A DNA stretch of 10,573 bases, taken from the NCBI GenBank assembly GCA_045643165.1, contig JAZUKF010000152.1:1-10573 (forward strand). The letters run 5' to 3'. Below, piece after piece: positions 1 through 6,955 of the stretch (its first letter is position 1; every line of letters begins with the position of its first letter). The stretch is from SIG575 sp045643165 (GTDB taxonomy: Bacteria > Bacillota > Clostridia > Oscillospirales > Acutalibacteraceae). The position numbers were made by a program, and so were the translations under genes. The notes under the pieces were generated by a model. The model did not search any database, was not told the origin of the DNA, and saw only the letters and a program-made list of their open reading frames with translations.

Positions 1-40
1 TAATCAAAACCGATAATAATAATGCAAATACTTTTTTCAT
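1..40 (-). CDS. 5' end of a gene with signal-peptide-like N-terminus (partial)
   Basis: Only the first 13 codons lie inside the window; they read MKKVFALLLSVLI on the minus strand, a positive N-terminus followed by a hydrophobic run, as in a Sec signal peptide or lipoprotein leader. The start is supported by a GGAGCTT ribosome binding site at 47-53, which overlaps the stop codon of the upstream permease gene. The gap to that permease is only 4 bases, so this gene is probably the fourth member of the metal-importer operon. Its product cannot be identified from 13 residues. An extra exported metal-binding protein would fit the position, but that is a guess. Confidence 0.6.
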   Translation of the reverse strand, partial: MKKVFALLLSVLI

Positions 41-44
41 TTTA

Positions 45-911
45 TTAAGCTCCTTTTTTTGAATTTTTTCTCATTATTTTTCCGATAATTGCAAAAATGA
101 TAAATGCAATAAGATTTACGGTAACCACAGTTGCACCTGTCTGGAAGCCAAGCAAACATGCGGCAAAAAATCCTATAATAAAGCATACCAATGCAACAAT
201 TACAGATGTAATAATAACTTTAGTAAAACTTTTGCAAACTCTCATAGCGGTCAATGCCGGGAATACTATCAAAGCGGATATCATAATAGCACCCATCATA
301 TTCATTCCGAGAACAATAGTTACGGATGTCAGTATCGCTATAAGCATATTATAAACATTTGCTTTTATTCCGGTTGCTCTTGAAAAGTTTTCATCAAATG
401 TTACCGCAAAAATTTTATTATAGAAAAATACAAACAGGAAAACAACAATTACGGATAATACAATGCTTATAATCAAATCTTCCGTATTGATTGAGAAAAG
501 TGATGCGGAACCGAAAAGACTGTTACATATATCTGTATTTCTCTGATTTGAGAAATTATAAAGCAGACTTCCGACGGCTATTGCACCGGTGGAAACAAGG
601 GCTATTGCGGCATCACCTTTGATTTTACTGTTATCATTTAATCGAAGAAGGAAAAATGCAGTCGCAATAACAATGGGAAGGGAAATTTCAAGTTTGAAAT
701 CACTCATTTTTAACAGTGCGGCTATTGCAACGGAAGCAAAACCAACATGGGATAATCCGTCACCGATCATTGAAAATCTTTTAAGTACAAGGCTGACACC
801 TAAAAGTGAAGAACACAGTGTAACAAGGAAACCCACAATTAACGCTCTTGTTACAAGATTTATCATTATTTGACTTGAAAATAAGTCTGCAAAGGTCATA
901 GTAGTTGTCAT
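45..911 (-). CDS. znuB: Metal ABC transporter permease (ZnuB/MntB-type, ABC-3 family)
   Basis: This is the membrane subunit of a high-affinity zinc or manganese importer; it forms the channel that works with the neighbouring ATPase and substrate-binding lipoprotein. The 288-residue protein is very hydrophobic with about eight or nine candidate membrane segments. It carries the family hallmark GDGLSHVGFASVAIA near residues 50-64, the region that normally contacts the ATPase. Length is normal for the ABC-3 family. Its ATG overlaps the stop of the ATPase gene in an ATGA arrangement (908-911), and a GGAGG sits upstream inside that gene, so translation is probably coupled. A second Met at codon 5 is a possible alternative start. 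Family assignment is secure; the metal (Zn versus Mn) cannot be fixed from this subunit. Confidence 0.93.
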   Translation of the reverse strand: MTTTMTFADLFSSQIMINLVTRALIVGFLVTLCSSLLGVSLVLKRFSMIGDGLSHVGFASVAIAALLKMSDFKLEISLPIVIATAFFLLRLNDNSKIKGDAAIALVSTGAIAVGSLLYNFSNQRNTDICNSLFGSASLFSINTEDLIISIVLSVIVVFLFVFFYNKIFAVTFDENFSRATGIKANVYNMLIAILTSVTIVLGMNMMGAIMISALIVFPALTAMRVCKSFTKVIITSVIVALVCFIIGFFAACLLGFQTGATVVTVNLIAFIIFAIIGKIMRKNSKKGA

Positions 912-1615
912 TTGTTTTCGCCTCCGATAAATCTTGCTGAAATATCACTTTTAAGATAATCCTCCGTTTTACCGAAAAACAGGGGACGGTGATGTAAGTG
1001 TAAAATATGTGTTGCATATTCCACCGATGCGGAAATATCATGGGAAATCATTATCACCGTGATTTTTTCTTTTTCATTTAATTCCTTAATGATTTTATAC
1101 ATTTCGGCGGTTACAACAGGATCAAGACCGGTTACAGGCTCATCAAGGAGAAGTAATTTTTTTGTGGCACACATTGCTCTGGCGAGAAGGACACGCTGTT
1201 GCTGTCCGCCTGATAAATCCTGATAAGACCGTTTTGCAAAATCGGTTATTCCGAGAAGTTCCATATTTTTCTTTGCCATCTGCTTTTCTTTCCCGGAATA
1301 AAAAGGTTTTATACCTCTGCTGTTAAGTGTTCCTGAAATTACTACTTCATAAACCGATGCCGGAAAATCCTTTTGAATATCATTCTGTTGAGGAAGATAT
1401 CCTATTTCTGTTTGCTTTAAGCCGTCGCCGAATTCTATTGTTCCGCCGGCAGGCTTGATAAGTCCCAAAAGTGCTTTCATTAAGGTGGATTTACCGCTTC
1501 CGTTTTCGCCTACGATACAAAGATAATCTCCGTCATTGACTTCAAAAGAAAGATCGGACATTACAGTTTTACTGTCATAGGCAAGTTTCAAATCTTTACA
1601 TTTTATAAGTGCCAT
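908..1615 (-). CDS. znuC: Metal ABC transporter ATP-binding protein (ZnuC-type)
   Basis: This is the cytoplasmic ATPase that powers the importer. The 235 residues contain the full nucleotide-binding set: Walker A GENGSGKST at residues 36-44, Q-loop around QQ76-77, ABC signature LSGGQQQR at 134-141, Walker B LLLLDEP at 154-160 with D158/E159, a D-loop (GLDP), and the switch His in MISHD. All catalytic residues are present and the length is typical of zinc/manganese importer ATPases. The ATG at 1613-1615 is preceded by AAAGGA. It lies 14 bases after the binding-protein gene and overlaps the permease start by 4 bases, so all three subunits are contiguous. The zinc-type name rests on the neighbours, because ZnuC and MntA-type ATPases look alike. 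Confidence 0.94.
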   Translation of the reverse strand: MALIKCKDLKLAYDSKTVMSDLSFEVNDGDYLCIVGENGSGKSTLMKALLGLIKPAGGTIEFGDGLKQTEIGYLPQQNDIQKDFPASVYEVVISGTLNSRGIKPFYSGKEKQMAKKNMELLGITDFAKRSYQDLSGGQQQRVLLARAMCATKKLLLLDEPVTGLDPVVTAEMYKIIKELNEKEKITVIMISHDISASVEYATHILHLHHRPLFFGKTEDYLKSDISARFIGGENK

Positions 1616-1629
1616 TTTAATCAGTCCTT

Positions 1630-2583
1630 TTATGATAATGCTGTTTTGATGTTCTTGATATTCTGCTCCATCAAGTCATAATAAGTAACGCCGTTTTCAA
1701 AATCCTCCGGGGATACATTATGTGTTGAATGAAGGAGCAATTTTTCGGCACCTGTTGCCTGTGATATCTTATCGGCAACTTTTTGAGTTGAAAATTCGAT
1801 ATAGAATACAACGGGGATTTTCTTTTCATTTATCTTGTTTATTAAGAAATTTATTGTTGAAAGGCTTGGTTCTGTGCTGCTTGAACATCCTTTGAATGCG
1901 GCGTAATAATCAAGTCCGTAATCCTTTACAAGATATCTGAAAGGAAATCTTTCGGCAAAGACAAGAGTTTTATTTCTGCTTGAAGCAACAACATCTGTCA
2001 GTTCTTTATCAAGCTGTTTTAATTTAACTAAATAATTATCTGTATTTCCTTTGAATATTTCGGCATTTTCGGGACTTATTTTACATAATTCATCACAAAG
2101 ACGGTTGACTATTTTAATAGCATTTTTCGGAGAAGTGAATACATGTTCGTCAAATTCTTCTTCGGCTTCTTCATGTTCTTCCGCTTCATTTTCCATACCT
2201 GCAACGGTTTCTTCGGAAACAGTACCTGTAATTTCGCAAAGAGAGATGAATTTCGTTTTAGAAGTATCGGCATTTTTCATAACATCCTCAACCCATTCAT
2301 CACTTTCACCGCCGAGATAAACAAATAAATCGCAACTGTTTATTGAAGCAATATCGGATATACTTGCTTCAAAGCCGTGAACCTCAACGCCGGGAGATAT
2401 AAGCATTTTTATATCAGCATCAACGCCATTTGTAATCTGTCTTAAAAAATCCGTTTGAGGGAAAACTGTTGTTACGATTTTTAAAGAAGCATCATTTTTT
2501 TCATTTGTTGTTTTTGCACCGCATCCGTAAAGGCAGGTTACAATTAAACAAACTGATACTAAAATTGAAATAATTTTTTTCAT
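1630..2583 (-). CDS. znuA: Metal ABC transporter substrate-binding lipoprotein (ZnuA/AdcA-like)
   Basis: This is a cluster A-I solute-binding protein that captures Zn2+ (or Mn2+) outside the membrane and delivers it to the permease. I chose the ATG at 2581-2583 (317 residues) because GGAGGT at 2591-2596 sits 7 bases upstream and the product then begins MKKIISILVS, a normal signal peptide ending in the lipobox LYGC with C21 as the lipidated residue. The longer reading from 2625 begins inside the operator and has no ribosome site. Likely metal ligands are H69 (in VHGFEAS), H147 (in DEHVF), E211 (in AERFPFRYL) and E263. Residues 131-147 form an acidic loop containing two His, as in zinc-type binding proteins. 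The third ligand position is usually His in ZnuA/AdcA but Glu in Mn-binding PsaA/MntC, so specificity is not settled. Confidence 0.9.
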   Translation of the reverse strand: MKKIISILVSVCLIVTCLYGCGAKTTNEKNDASLKIVTTVFPQTDFLRQITNGVDADIKMLISPGVEVHGFEASISDIASINSCDLFVYLGGESDEWVEDVMKNADTSKTKFISLCEITGTVSEETVAGMENEAEEHEEAEEEFDEHVFTSPKNAIKIVNRLCDELCKISPENAEIFKGNTDNYLVKLKQLDKELTDVVASSRNKTLVFAERFPFRYLVKDYGLDYYAAFKGCSSSTEPSLSTINFLINKINEKKIPVVFYIEFSTQKVADKISQATGAEKLLLHSTHNVSPEDFENGVTYYDLMEQNIKNIKTALS

Positions 2584-2590
2584 CAAATAA

Positions 2591-2596
2591 ACCTCC
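2591..2596 (-). promoter_or_regulatory. Ribosome binding site deciding the znuA start
   Basis: Reads GGAGGT on the minus strand, 7 bases before the ATG at 2581-2583. It favours the 317-residue protein over the reading frame extended to 2625. Confidence 0.85.
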
Positions 2597-2603
2597 GCAT
2601 TTG

Positions 2604-2630
2604 CAAATTTGAATTTGAAATTCAATTTTG
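2604..2630. promoter_or_regulatory. 27-base inverted repeat, probable metalloregulator operator
   Basis: The core TTGAATTTGAAATTCAA (2609-2625) is a perfect 8-1-8 palindrome centred on 2617. With one mismatch (2608/2626) the symmetry extends to 13-1-13. A third half-site, TTGAATT, follows at 2628-2634, so half-sites alternate in orientation. The repeat lies just downstream of the leftward -10 box and covers the predicted start of transcription near 2628, an ideal place for repression. The odd-length symmetry and the TGA...TCA edges resemble Fur-family (Fur/Zur/PerR) 7-1-7 boxes, but the interior differs from the known consensus, so the regulator is not identified. Confidence 0.65.
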
Positions 2631-2634
2631 AATT

Positions 2635-2663
2635 ATTTTATCATACTATTTTGGAAATTTCAA
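2635..2663 (-). promoter_or_regulatory. Sigma-A-type promoter for the metal-importer operon
   Basis: On the minus strand the -35 is TTGAAA (2658-2663) and the -10 is TAAAAT (2635-2640), with a 17-base spacer. A TG one base before the -10 makes it an extended -10. Transcription should start near 2628, inside the inverted repeat, leaving a leader of about 45 bases before the znuA ATG. Confidence 0.8.
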
Positions 2664-2726
2664 GAGCAAATATATAAAAATTTTGAAAATAATATATAGT
2701 TTTTTGTAAGTTTTTAAATAAAACAG

Positions 2727-2755
2727 TTGCTTTAAACTAACCGATGTGTTATAAT
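2727..2755 (+). promoter_or_regulatory. Sigma-A-type promoter for the hydrolase-feo operon
   Basis: The -35 is TTGCTT (2727-2732) and the -10 is a perfect TATAAT (2750-2755), separated by 17 bases, with TG at 2747-2748 giving an extended -10. The start should be near 2762, about 29 bases before the ATG at 2791, which leaves no room for a riboswitch. No clear operator overlaps this promoter. Confidence 0.82.
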
Positions 2756-2775
2756 TGAGAAAAGCAATGTTATAT

Positions 2776-2782
2776 AAAGGGG
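2776..2782 (+). promoter_or_regulatory. Ribosome binding site deciding the PHP-protein start
   Basis: AAAGGGG lies 8 bases before the ATG at 2791. A longer reading frame from a TTG at 2755 is impossible on this transcript because that codon begins in the last base of the -10 box. Confidence 0.8.
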
Positions 2783-2790
2783 TTATTTCC

Positions 2791-4113
2791 ATGAAGAAAT
2801 CTAAAAAAATAATTTCGTTACTGCTTGTTTCGTTGATGATGCTGTCATCTTTTTCGGTTGTATCCTTTGCGGGCAGTAAAAAAGAAACCGATTATACCAT
2901 AATAAATCCTTATAAGGACGTTGACTGGGAAACATGGAAGCCTTATAAAGCAAATTTACATACTCATTGTACTGCAAGCGACGGCCGTGTAGATTTGCCT
3001 GATATGATTGAAGCTTATTACAAAGCAGGATATGACATCCTTGCTTTGACCGACCACGGTGTAATAAATAACGGTTGGAATAAGCCGAGAAAGGTTCATC
3101 CTCCTTTTAATCTTCTTCAAAAACTTACTACAATGTCAGAGGCCGATTATAAAAGAATAACAACCGGTTCAGACAGAGGTGGCAGAGGAATGATTGATAT
3201 TCCCGGAGGTATTGAAACAAATATGGCAGTTCTTACAAAAACTCATGTTAACGGATACTTTACAACTGCCGGAAGCGGTGAATGGGGTATTGAAAACGAT
3301 TATAAGACCGCTTGTGTAAATGTTGAAAATTCAACAGGCTATACGGTTCTTAATCATGTGGGCGACTGGACAGATTCACAGCATTATCCTGAGCGTGCTC
3401 ATAACAGAGATATAATTGCATATTTCGCTGATATTTTTACTTCATGTAAATCATGTCTCGGTATGGAAATTGTAAACAGTGCGGATAATGTTTCCAGAAT
3501 GGACCGTGTTTTTTGGGATGAACTTCTTAAAGTTGTTATTCCTACCGGCAGAACCGTTCTTGCTTTTTCAAACGATGATTCCGAATATCTTGATGAAGTA
3601 GGCAGAGATTTTGAATATTTTTATCTTAAAGAAAATACAGTTGAAAATGTTAGATCCGCAATGGTAAACGGTAATTTCTTTGCGTGCAGTAAACTTGCCA
3701 AAACTGAAATTTCCGACAGTTTTGTCGGTACGGGCGAAGTTCCTCTCGTTAGCAAGATCGTTGTTGATCAAGAAGAAAATACTATTGAAGTTACTCCGGA
3801 TCCTTCAAGAGACTGTGATGTTATTGAATGGATTTATGACAGTAAGGTTATAGCAACCGGAAATAAAATTGATCTTAATGATTACGAAGATCAGGTAGGA
3901 TGTTATATTCGTTTTCAGATGAAGGGTAAAGGCGGAATTACATACTCTCAGGCTTTTGAACTGAAGTATGACGGAAGAGTTGAACAAAAAGTTAATCCCA
4001 ATCCCTTTTGGAATACATTTTTAGGTAAACTTGTAAGAAAAGTCATCAATACAAGAACATTTGCAATCTGCCAGATTATAATAGAAAAAATAAATTATAA
4101 AATAAATTTCTGA
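2791..4113 (+). CDS. Secreted PHP-domain phosphoesterase-like protein
   Basis: The 440-residue product starts with a Sec signal peptide (cleavage likely after SFA, A27) and is probably exported. A PHP (polymerase and histidinol phosphatase) metal-dependent hydrolase domain follows, with HTH at 57-59 and D64 (in SDG), LTDHG at 87-91 containing D88/H89, E142 (in GGIETNM), H152, H189 (in LNHVGDW) and NDD at 261-263. These are plausible ligands of a two- or three-metal centre. Residues of about 320-400 look like a beta-sandwich, and the last 35 or so are hydrophobic and basic. Family members hydrolyse phosphoesters using Zn, Fe or Mn; the substrate here is unknown. It is the first gene after the rightward promoter, 22 bases before the next gene. 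Confidence is high for the fold and export, low for the exact reaction. Confidence 0.85.
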   Translation: MKKSKKIISLLLVSLMMLSSFSVVSFAGSKKETDYTIINPYKDVDWETWKPYKANLHTHCTASDGRVDLPDMIEAYYKAGYDILALTDHGVINNGWNKPRKVHPPFNLLQKLTTMSEADYKRITTGSDRGGRGMIDIPGGIETNMAVLTKTHVNGYFTTAGSGEWGIENDYKTACVNVENSTGYTVLNHVGDWTDSQHYPERAHNRDIIAYFADIFTSCKSCLGMEIVNSADNVSRMDRVFWDELLKVVIPTGRTVLAFSNDDSEYLDEVGRDFEYFYLKENTVENVRSAMVNGNFFACSKLAKTEISDSFVGTGEVPLVSKIVVDQEENTIEVTPDPSRDCDVIEWIYDSKVIATGNKIDLNDYEDQVGCYIRFQMKGKGGITYSQAFELKYDGRVEQKVNPNPFWNTFLGKLVRKVINTRTFAICQIIIEKINYKINF

Positions 4114-4135
4114 TTTAAGAATTGAGGATTTTGTC

Positions 4136-5998
4136 ATGAAAAAAAGTATTTTAAAAGTAATTTCATCATTACTTATTGTAACAATAGTTATTTCGATGAC
4201 AGTTTGTGCATTTGCAAAGAATAATGAGCAACCGGATGTTGTTTATGTAAACGATTATTCCGATGCCGTAAATGCACTTTCCGTTAATGAGAAAAAAGAT
4301 TATATCCCCACAATTATCGTTCACGGCCTCGGTCAGTCAACGGTATATGTTACCGATAACAACGGTAATAAGGTGATTGATAAAGACGGTGAAGAAATCA
4401 CATCTTGGCCGATTTATCCTGATTTGGGAAAGATTTATAAACTTATTATTCCCGTTATTCTTACTCTGATTTTCCAGAAAGATTTTGCCTCCGGTGTTGC
4501 CTATGATGTAGCATGTGATATTTTAAAATATTGTGAATGTAAACCGGACGGAACACCTGCGAATAATGTTTATGTCAACAGACAGTATGTTCCCGTAAGT
4601 GAAATGACAAAAGAAAACCGTGATGAAGTTTACCATAGCGTTCCCATTGAAAATTTAGGTAAAATTACCGGTGAAGAAAATTTATATTATTTTGCTTATA
4701 ATTCTCTCGGAGATACTACTGTACTCGCAAAAGAACTTAATGATTACATTGAAATGGTAAAAACTCAAAGAGGATGCAGTCAGGTCAACGTTGTTCCCAT
4801 AAGTTTAGGCGGAACGATTGCTTCTGCGTGGCTTGAAATGTTCTCCGGCAGATATAAAGAATATAAAAATAACTATGCAAGTGTTCATAAATTTGTATTC
4901 ATTGTTGCGGCAGTTGACGGTTCAAATATAATAGGTGATATATTTACAGATCAACTTTTATTTGATAACAAAGAGTTTTTGTATAACAAACTTCTTCCCA
5001 CTTTAATGGAAGATTCATGGTCAAGTTATGCCATAAATATTGCTTTGAGAATTCTTCCGAATGATGTACTTATTAAAATAGTAAAATCCATTTTGAACGG
5101 TGCTGTTGACACGATGCTTTTAAAAACTCCTTCTATGTGGTCATTGATTCCGTCGGCATATTTTGATACAGCATATAAAATGCACATGGCGGATAAAGGC
5201 AGTGAGTATAATGTATTAAAGGAAAAAATCAACCTTTATCATACTGCACAGATAAATTTTAAAAAGAACATAAATGACTTTATCACACAAGGCGGAATTG
5301 TTCATGCAATCTGTTCATACGGACTTCAGCTTTATACAATCGGTAATTCATCTTTATATGTAAACTCCGATACAATTATCCAGTCTGCTTCTACCGGATT
5401 CCAAAGCACTTTTGCTAATCTCGGTGAAACATTGGGTAATAAATATACTCCGGTTGATCCCGTATGCACCAATCCTTTACACAATCACATTTCACCCGAC
5501 GGAATGGTTGATGCTTCAACTTCGATTATTCCCGAAAATACTTGGTTTGTAGACGGGCTTAATCATGAGAGAACGGCAAGATGTGATTCGCTTATCAATT
5601 TTGCAATAGTTCTTCTTGCTGATGATACTGTAACGGATGTTCATTATAATCCTTCAAAATATCCTCAGTTTAACGGTTCGAGAGTTACAAGAGATTTAAG
5701 AGAAAAATATATTCCGGATGCTGAAAAAGTTGATGTTTCAAAATTAACGGCAGAACAGGCGAAAGAACTTGATTTTGCTCTTAAAGACTGTAAAGCAATG
5801 CTTGAAGAAACCGTTGTTAATACTGAAAATTCCAAAATGAGAATGGAAAGACTTTATAATGCTCTTGTAAATTGCGGAGTATATCAGGCGGAAGAACCGG
5901 ATAAGGCGGAAGAAATACTTAAACCTATCTTTAAATTTATTTCAGAATTAAACAAATTTATATTCGGCGGAAAAGGATTTTCTGAAATTTTTAAATAA
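4136..5998 (+). CDS. Secreted alpha/beta-hydrolase-like (lipase/esterase-type) protein
   Basis: This 620-residue protein has a signal peptide with a CAFA cleavage site at A27, so it is probably exported. The fold is suggested by an oxyanion-type strand IIVHGLGQS (H63, G64) and a nucleophile-elbow-like VVPISLGGTIAS with S223. The elbow is P-x-S-x-G rather than the usual G-x-S-x-G. A C-terminal candidate histidine is H477 in VDGLNHERT, in a segment (about 455-490) rich in Asp and His; the acid residue is uncertain. About 100 residues follow the catalytic region, mostly helical and charged, ending in an aromatic-rich tail. The start has a TTGAGGA ribosome site. The family resembles lipases or acyl esterases; no specific substrate can be named. 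It sits 22 bases after the PHP gene and 27 before the nucleoside hydrolase gene. Confidence 0.75.
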   Translation: MKKSILKVISSLLIVTIVISMTVCAFAKNNEQPDVVYVNDYSDAVNALSVNEKKDYIPTIIVHGLGQSTVYVTDNNGNKVIDKDGEEITSWPIYPDLGKIYKLIIPVILTLIFQKDFASGVAYDVACDILKYCECKPDGTPANNVYVNRQYVPVSEMTKENRDEVYHSVPIENLGKITGEENLYYFAYNSLGDTTVLAKELNDYIEMVKTQRGCSQVNVVPISLGGTIASAWLEMFSGRYKEYKNNYASVHKFVFIVAAVDGSNIIGDIFTDQLLFDNKEFLYNKLLPTLMEDSWSSYAINIALRILPNDVLIKIVKSILNGAVDTMLLKTPSMWSLIPSAYFDTAYKMHMADKGSEYNVLKEKINLYHTAQINFKKNINDFITQGGIVHAICSYGLQLYTIGNSSLYVNSDTIIQSASTGFQSTFANLGETLGNKYTPVDPVCTNPLHNHISPDGMVDASTSIIPENTWFVDGLNHERTARCDSLINFAIVLLADDTVTDVHYNPSKYPQFNGSRVTRDLREKYIPDAEKVDVSKLTAEQAKELDFALKDCKAMLEETVVNTENSKMRMERLYNALVNCGVYQAEEPDKAEEILKPIFKFISELNKFIFGGKGFSEIFK

Positions 5999-6025
5999 TG
6001 ATCAATCAAGATAGGGGATAGTTAG

Positions 6026-6934
6026 ATGAAAAAAAATATTATTCTTGATACTGATTGGTGGACGGACTGCGATGACTGCGTTGCAGTCCGTGTTTTGGCA
6101 AATGCTCATAAGAAAGGTATCATAAATTTTCTCGGTGCAAATATAGATACGTATTTTGAAAAATCTCCGTATTCTCTTGAATTGTTTGCAAAAGAATGCG
6201 GTCTTACGGATTTTGAAATTGCAGTTGATTATAATGCGGTTGATAAAGATAAATTTCCAAAGGAAAACTGTTATCAACATAAGATAATCGAAAAATTCGG
6301 AAGTTTTGACGTTTTACCGAACAAAAAATATAATTCATCTGTTTCTTTTTACAGAAAATTACTTTCAAATTCAGAAGAAAAGACAGATATTATTGCAATC
6401 GGATTTCAAAACTCACTTGCAGATTTATTAAAAAGTGAAGCAGACGATATTTCACCTTTAAGCGGATTTGAACTTGTAAAAAATAAAGTTAATAAGTTAT
6501 GGGCGATGGCCGGTAAATGGGATGTGGAAAACGGTGCCGAATATAATATTGCTCATAATAATAATTCTGTTTACGGCGGAATATATGTCAGTGAAAACTG
6601 GCCGACAGAAATTACTTTCCTTGGTTTTGAAGTCGGTGAGTCGGTAATAACAGGCGGTAATAAAATATTAAAAGATGAAAATGATGTTCTTCGTGTTGCA
6701 ATGGAGGCTCACGGTTCATCAAAGGGAAGATCTTCATGGGATCCCATGACCGCCATGCTTGCTATCATCGGCAACGAAGATAAGGCAGGATATTTTACCG
6801 TAACAGGTCAGGCGAAAATTGACGAAAACGGCAGAAATAATTTCATCGAAAATCCAAACGGAAAACATAAATATATTATTAAAAAATTTGAAGATAATTA
6901 TTATTCTGAACAGATAAATAATTTTATTATATAG
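6026..6934 (+). CDS. Nucleoside hydrolase family protein (IUNH-like)
   Basis: The 302-residue protein begins KNIILDTDWWTDCDD; D8, D10, D14, D16 and D17 match the Asp cluster that binds calcium in inosine-uridine nucleoside hydrolases. Later segments also fit the family: IIAIGFQNSLADLL, a WAMAGKWD...AEYNI stretch with the WP-T-I-TFLGFEVGES strand, and SSWDPMTAM, where the C-terminal metal-binding Asp usually lies. The expected reaction is cleavage of the N-glycosidic bond of a ribonucleoside to free base and ribose. There is no signal peptide, so it acts in the cytoplasm, unlike the two genes before it. The position of the classical HDP triplet is WDP here, a form I associate with a divergent subgroup, so the substrate may not be a purine or pyrimidine nucleoside. 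The ribosome site is AGGGGAT. Confidence 0.82.
   Translation: MKKNIILDTDWWTDCDDCVAVRVLANAHKKGIINFLGANIDTYFEKSPYSLELFAKECGLTDFEIAVDYNAVDKDKFPKENCYQHKIIEKFGSFDVLPNKKYNSSVSFYRKLLSNSEEKTDIIAIGFQNSLADLLKSEADDISPLSGFELVKNKVNKLWAMAGKWDVENGAEYNIAHNNNSVYGGIYVSENWPTEITFLGFEVGESVITGGNKILKDENDVLRVAMEAHGSSKGRSSWDPMTAMLAIIGNEDKAGYFTVTGQAKIDENGRNNFIENPNGKHKYIIKKFEDNYYSEQINNFII
6062..6091 (+). repeat. Strong inverted repeat inside the nucleoside hydrolase start
   Basis: ACGGACTGC at 6062-6070 pairs perfectly with GCAGTCCGT at 6083-6091 around a 12-base loop. The right arm can instead pair with GACTGC at 6074-6079, giving a tight 6-base stem with a GTT loop. The two hairpins are mutually exclusive. The DNA encodes the Asp/Cys metal-binding motif, so coding constraint and a GACTGCG direct repeat may be the whole explanation. 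Confidence 0.6.
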
Positions 6935-6955
6935 TTCAGATTTGCGGAGGAAAAA

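Noticed and set aside
589..873. 94-codon open frame on the plus strand
   Set aside because: It is antisense to the permease gene with no family resemblance; the permease frame fully explains the region.
2051..2320. Ser/Cys-rich open frame on the plus strand
   Set aside because: Its Ser-rich composition is the antisense of the Glu/His-rich loop of the binding protein.
2584..2625. 14-residue N-terminal extension of the metal-binding lipoprotein
   Set aside because: It lies over the operator, lacks a ribosome site and would put charged and aromatic residues before a proper signal peptide.
2684..2698. Fur-box-like TGAAAATAATATATA between the two promoters
   Set aside because: It scores 11 of 14 against the consensus, but the stretch is nearly all A/T and overlaps neither promoter, so chance is the simpler explanation.
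2755..2790. In-frame TTG start giving a 12-residue extension of the PHP protein
   Set aside because: The TTG begins in the last base of the TATAAT -10 box, so it lies upstream of the predicted transcript start; the ATG at 2791 has AAAGGGG 8 bases before it and opens a clean signal peptide.
4114..4135. Possible terminator between the PHP and hydrolase genes
   Set aside because: The 22-base gap has no stem-loop or T-run beyond the ribosome site.
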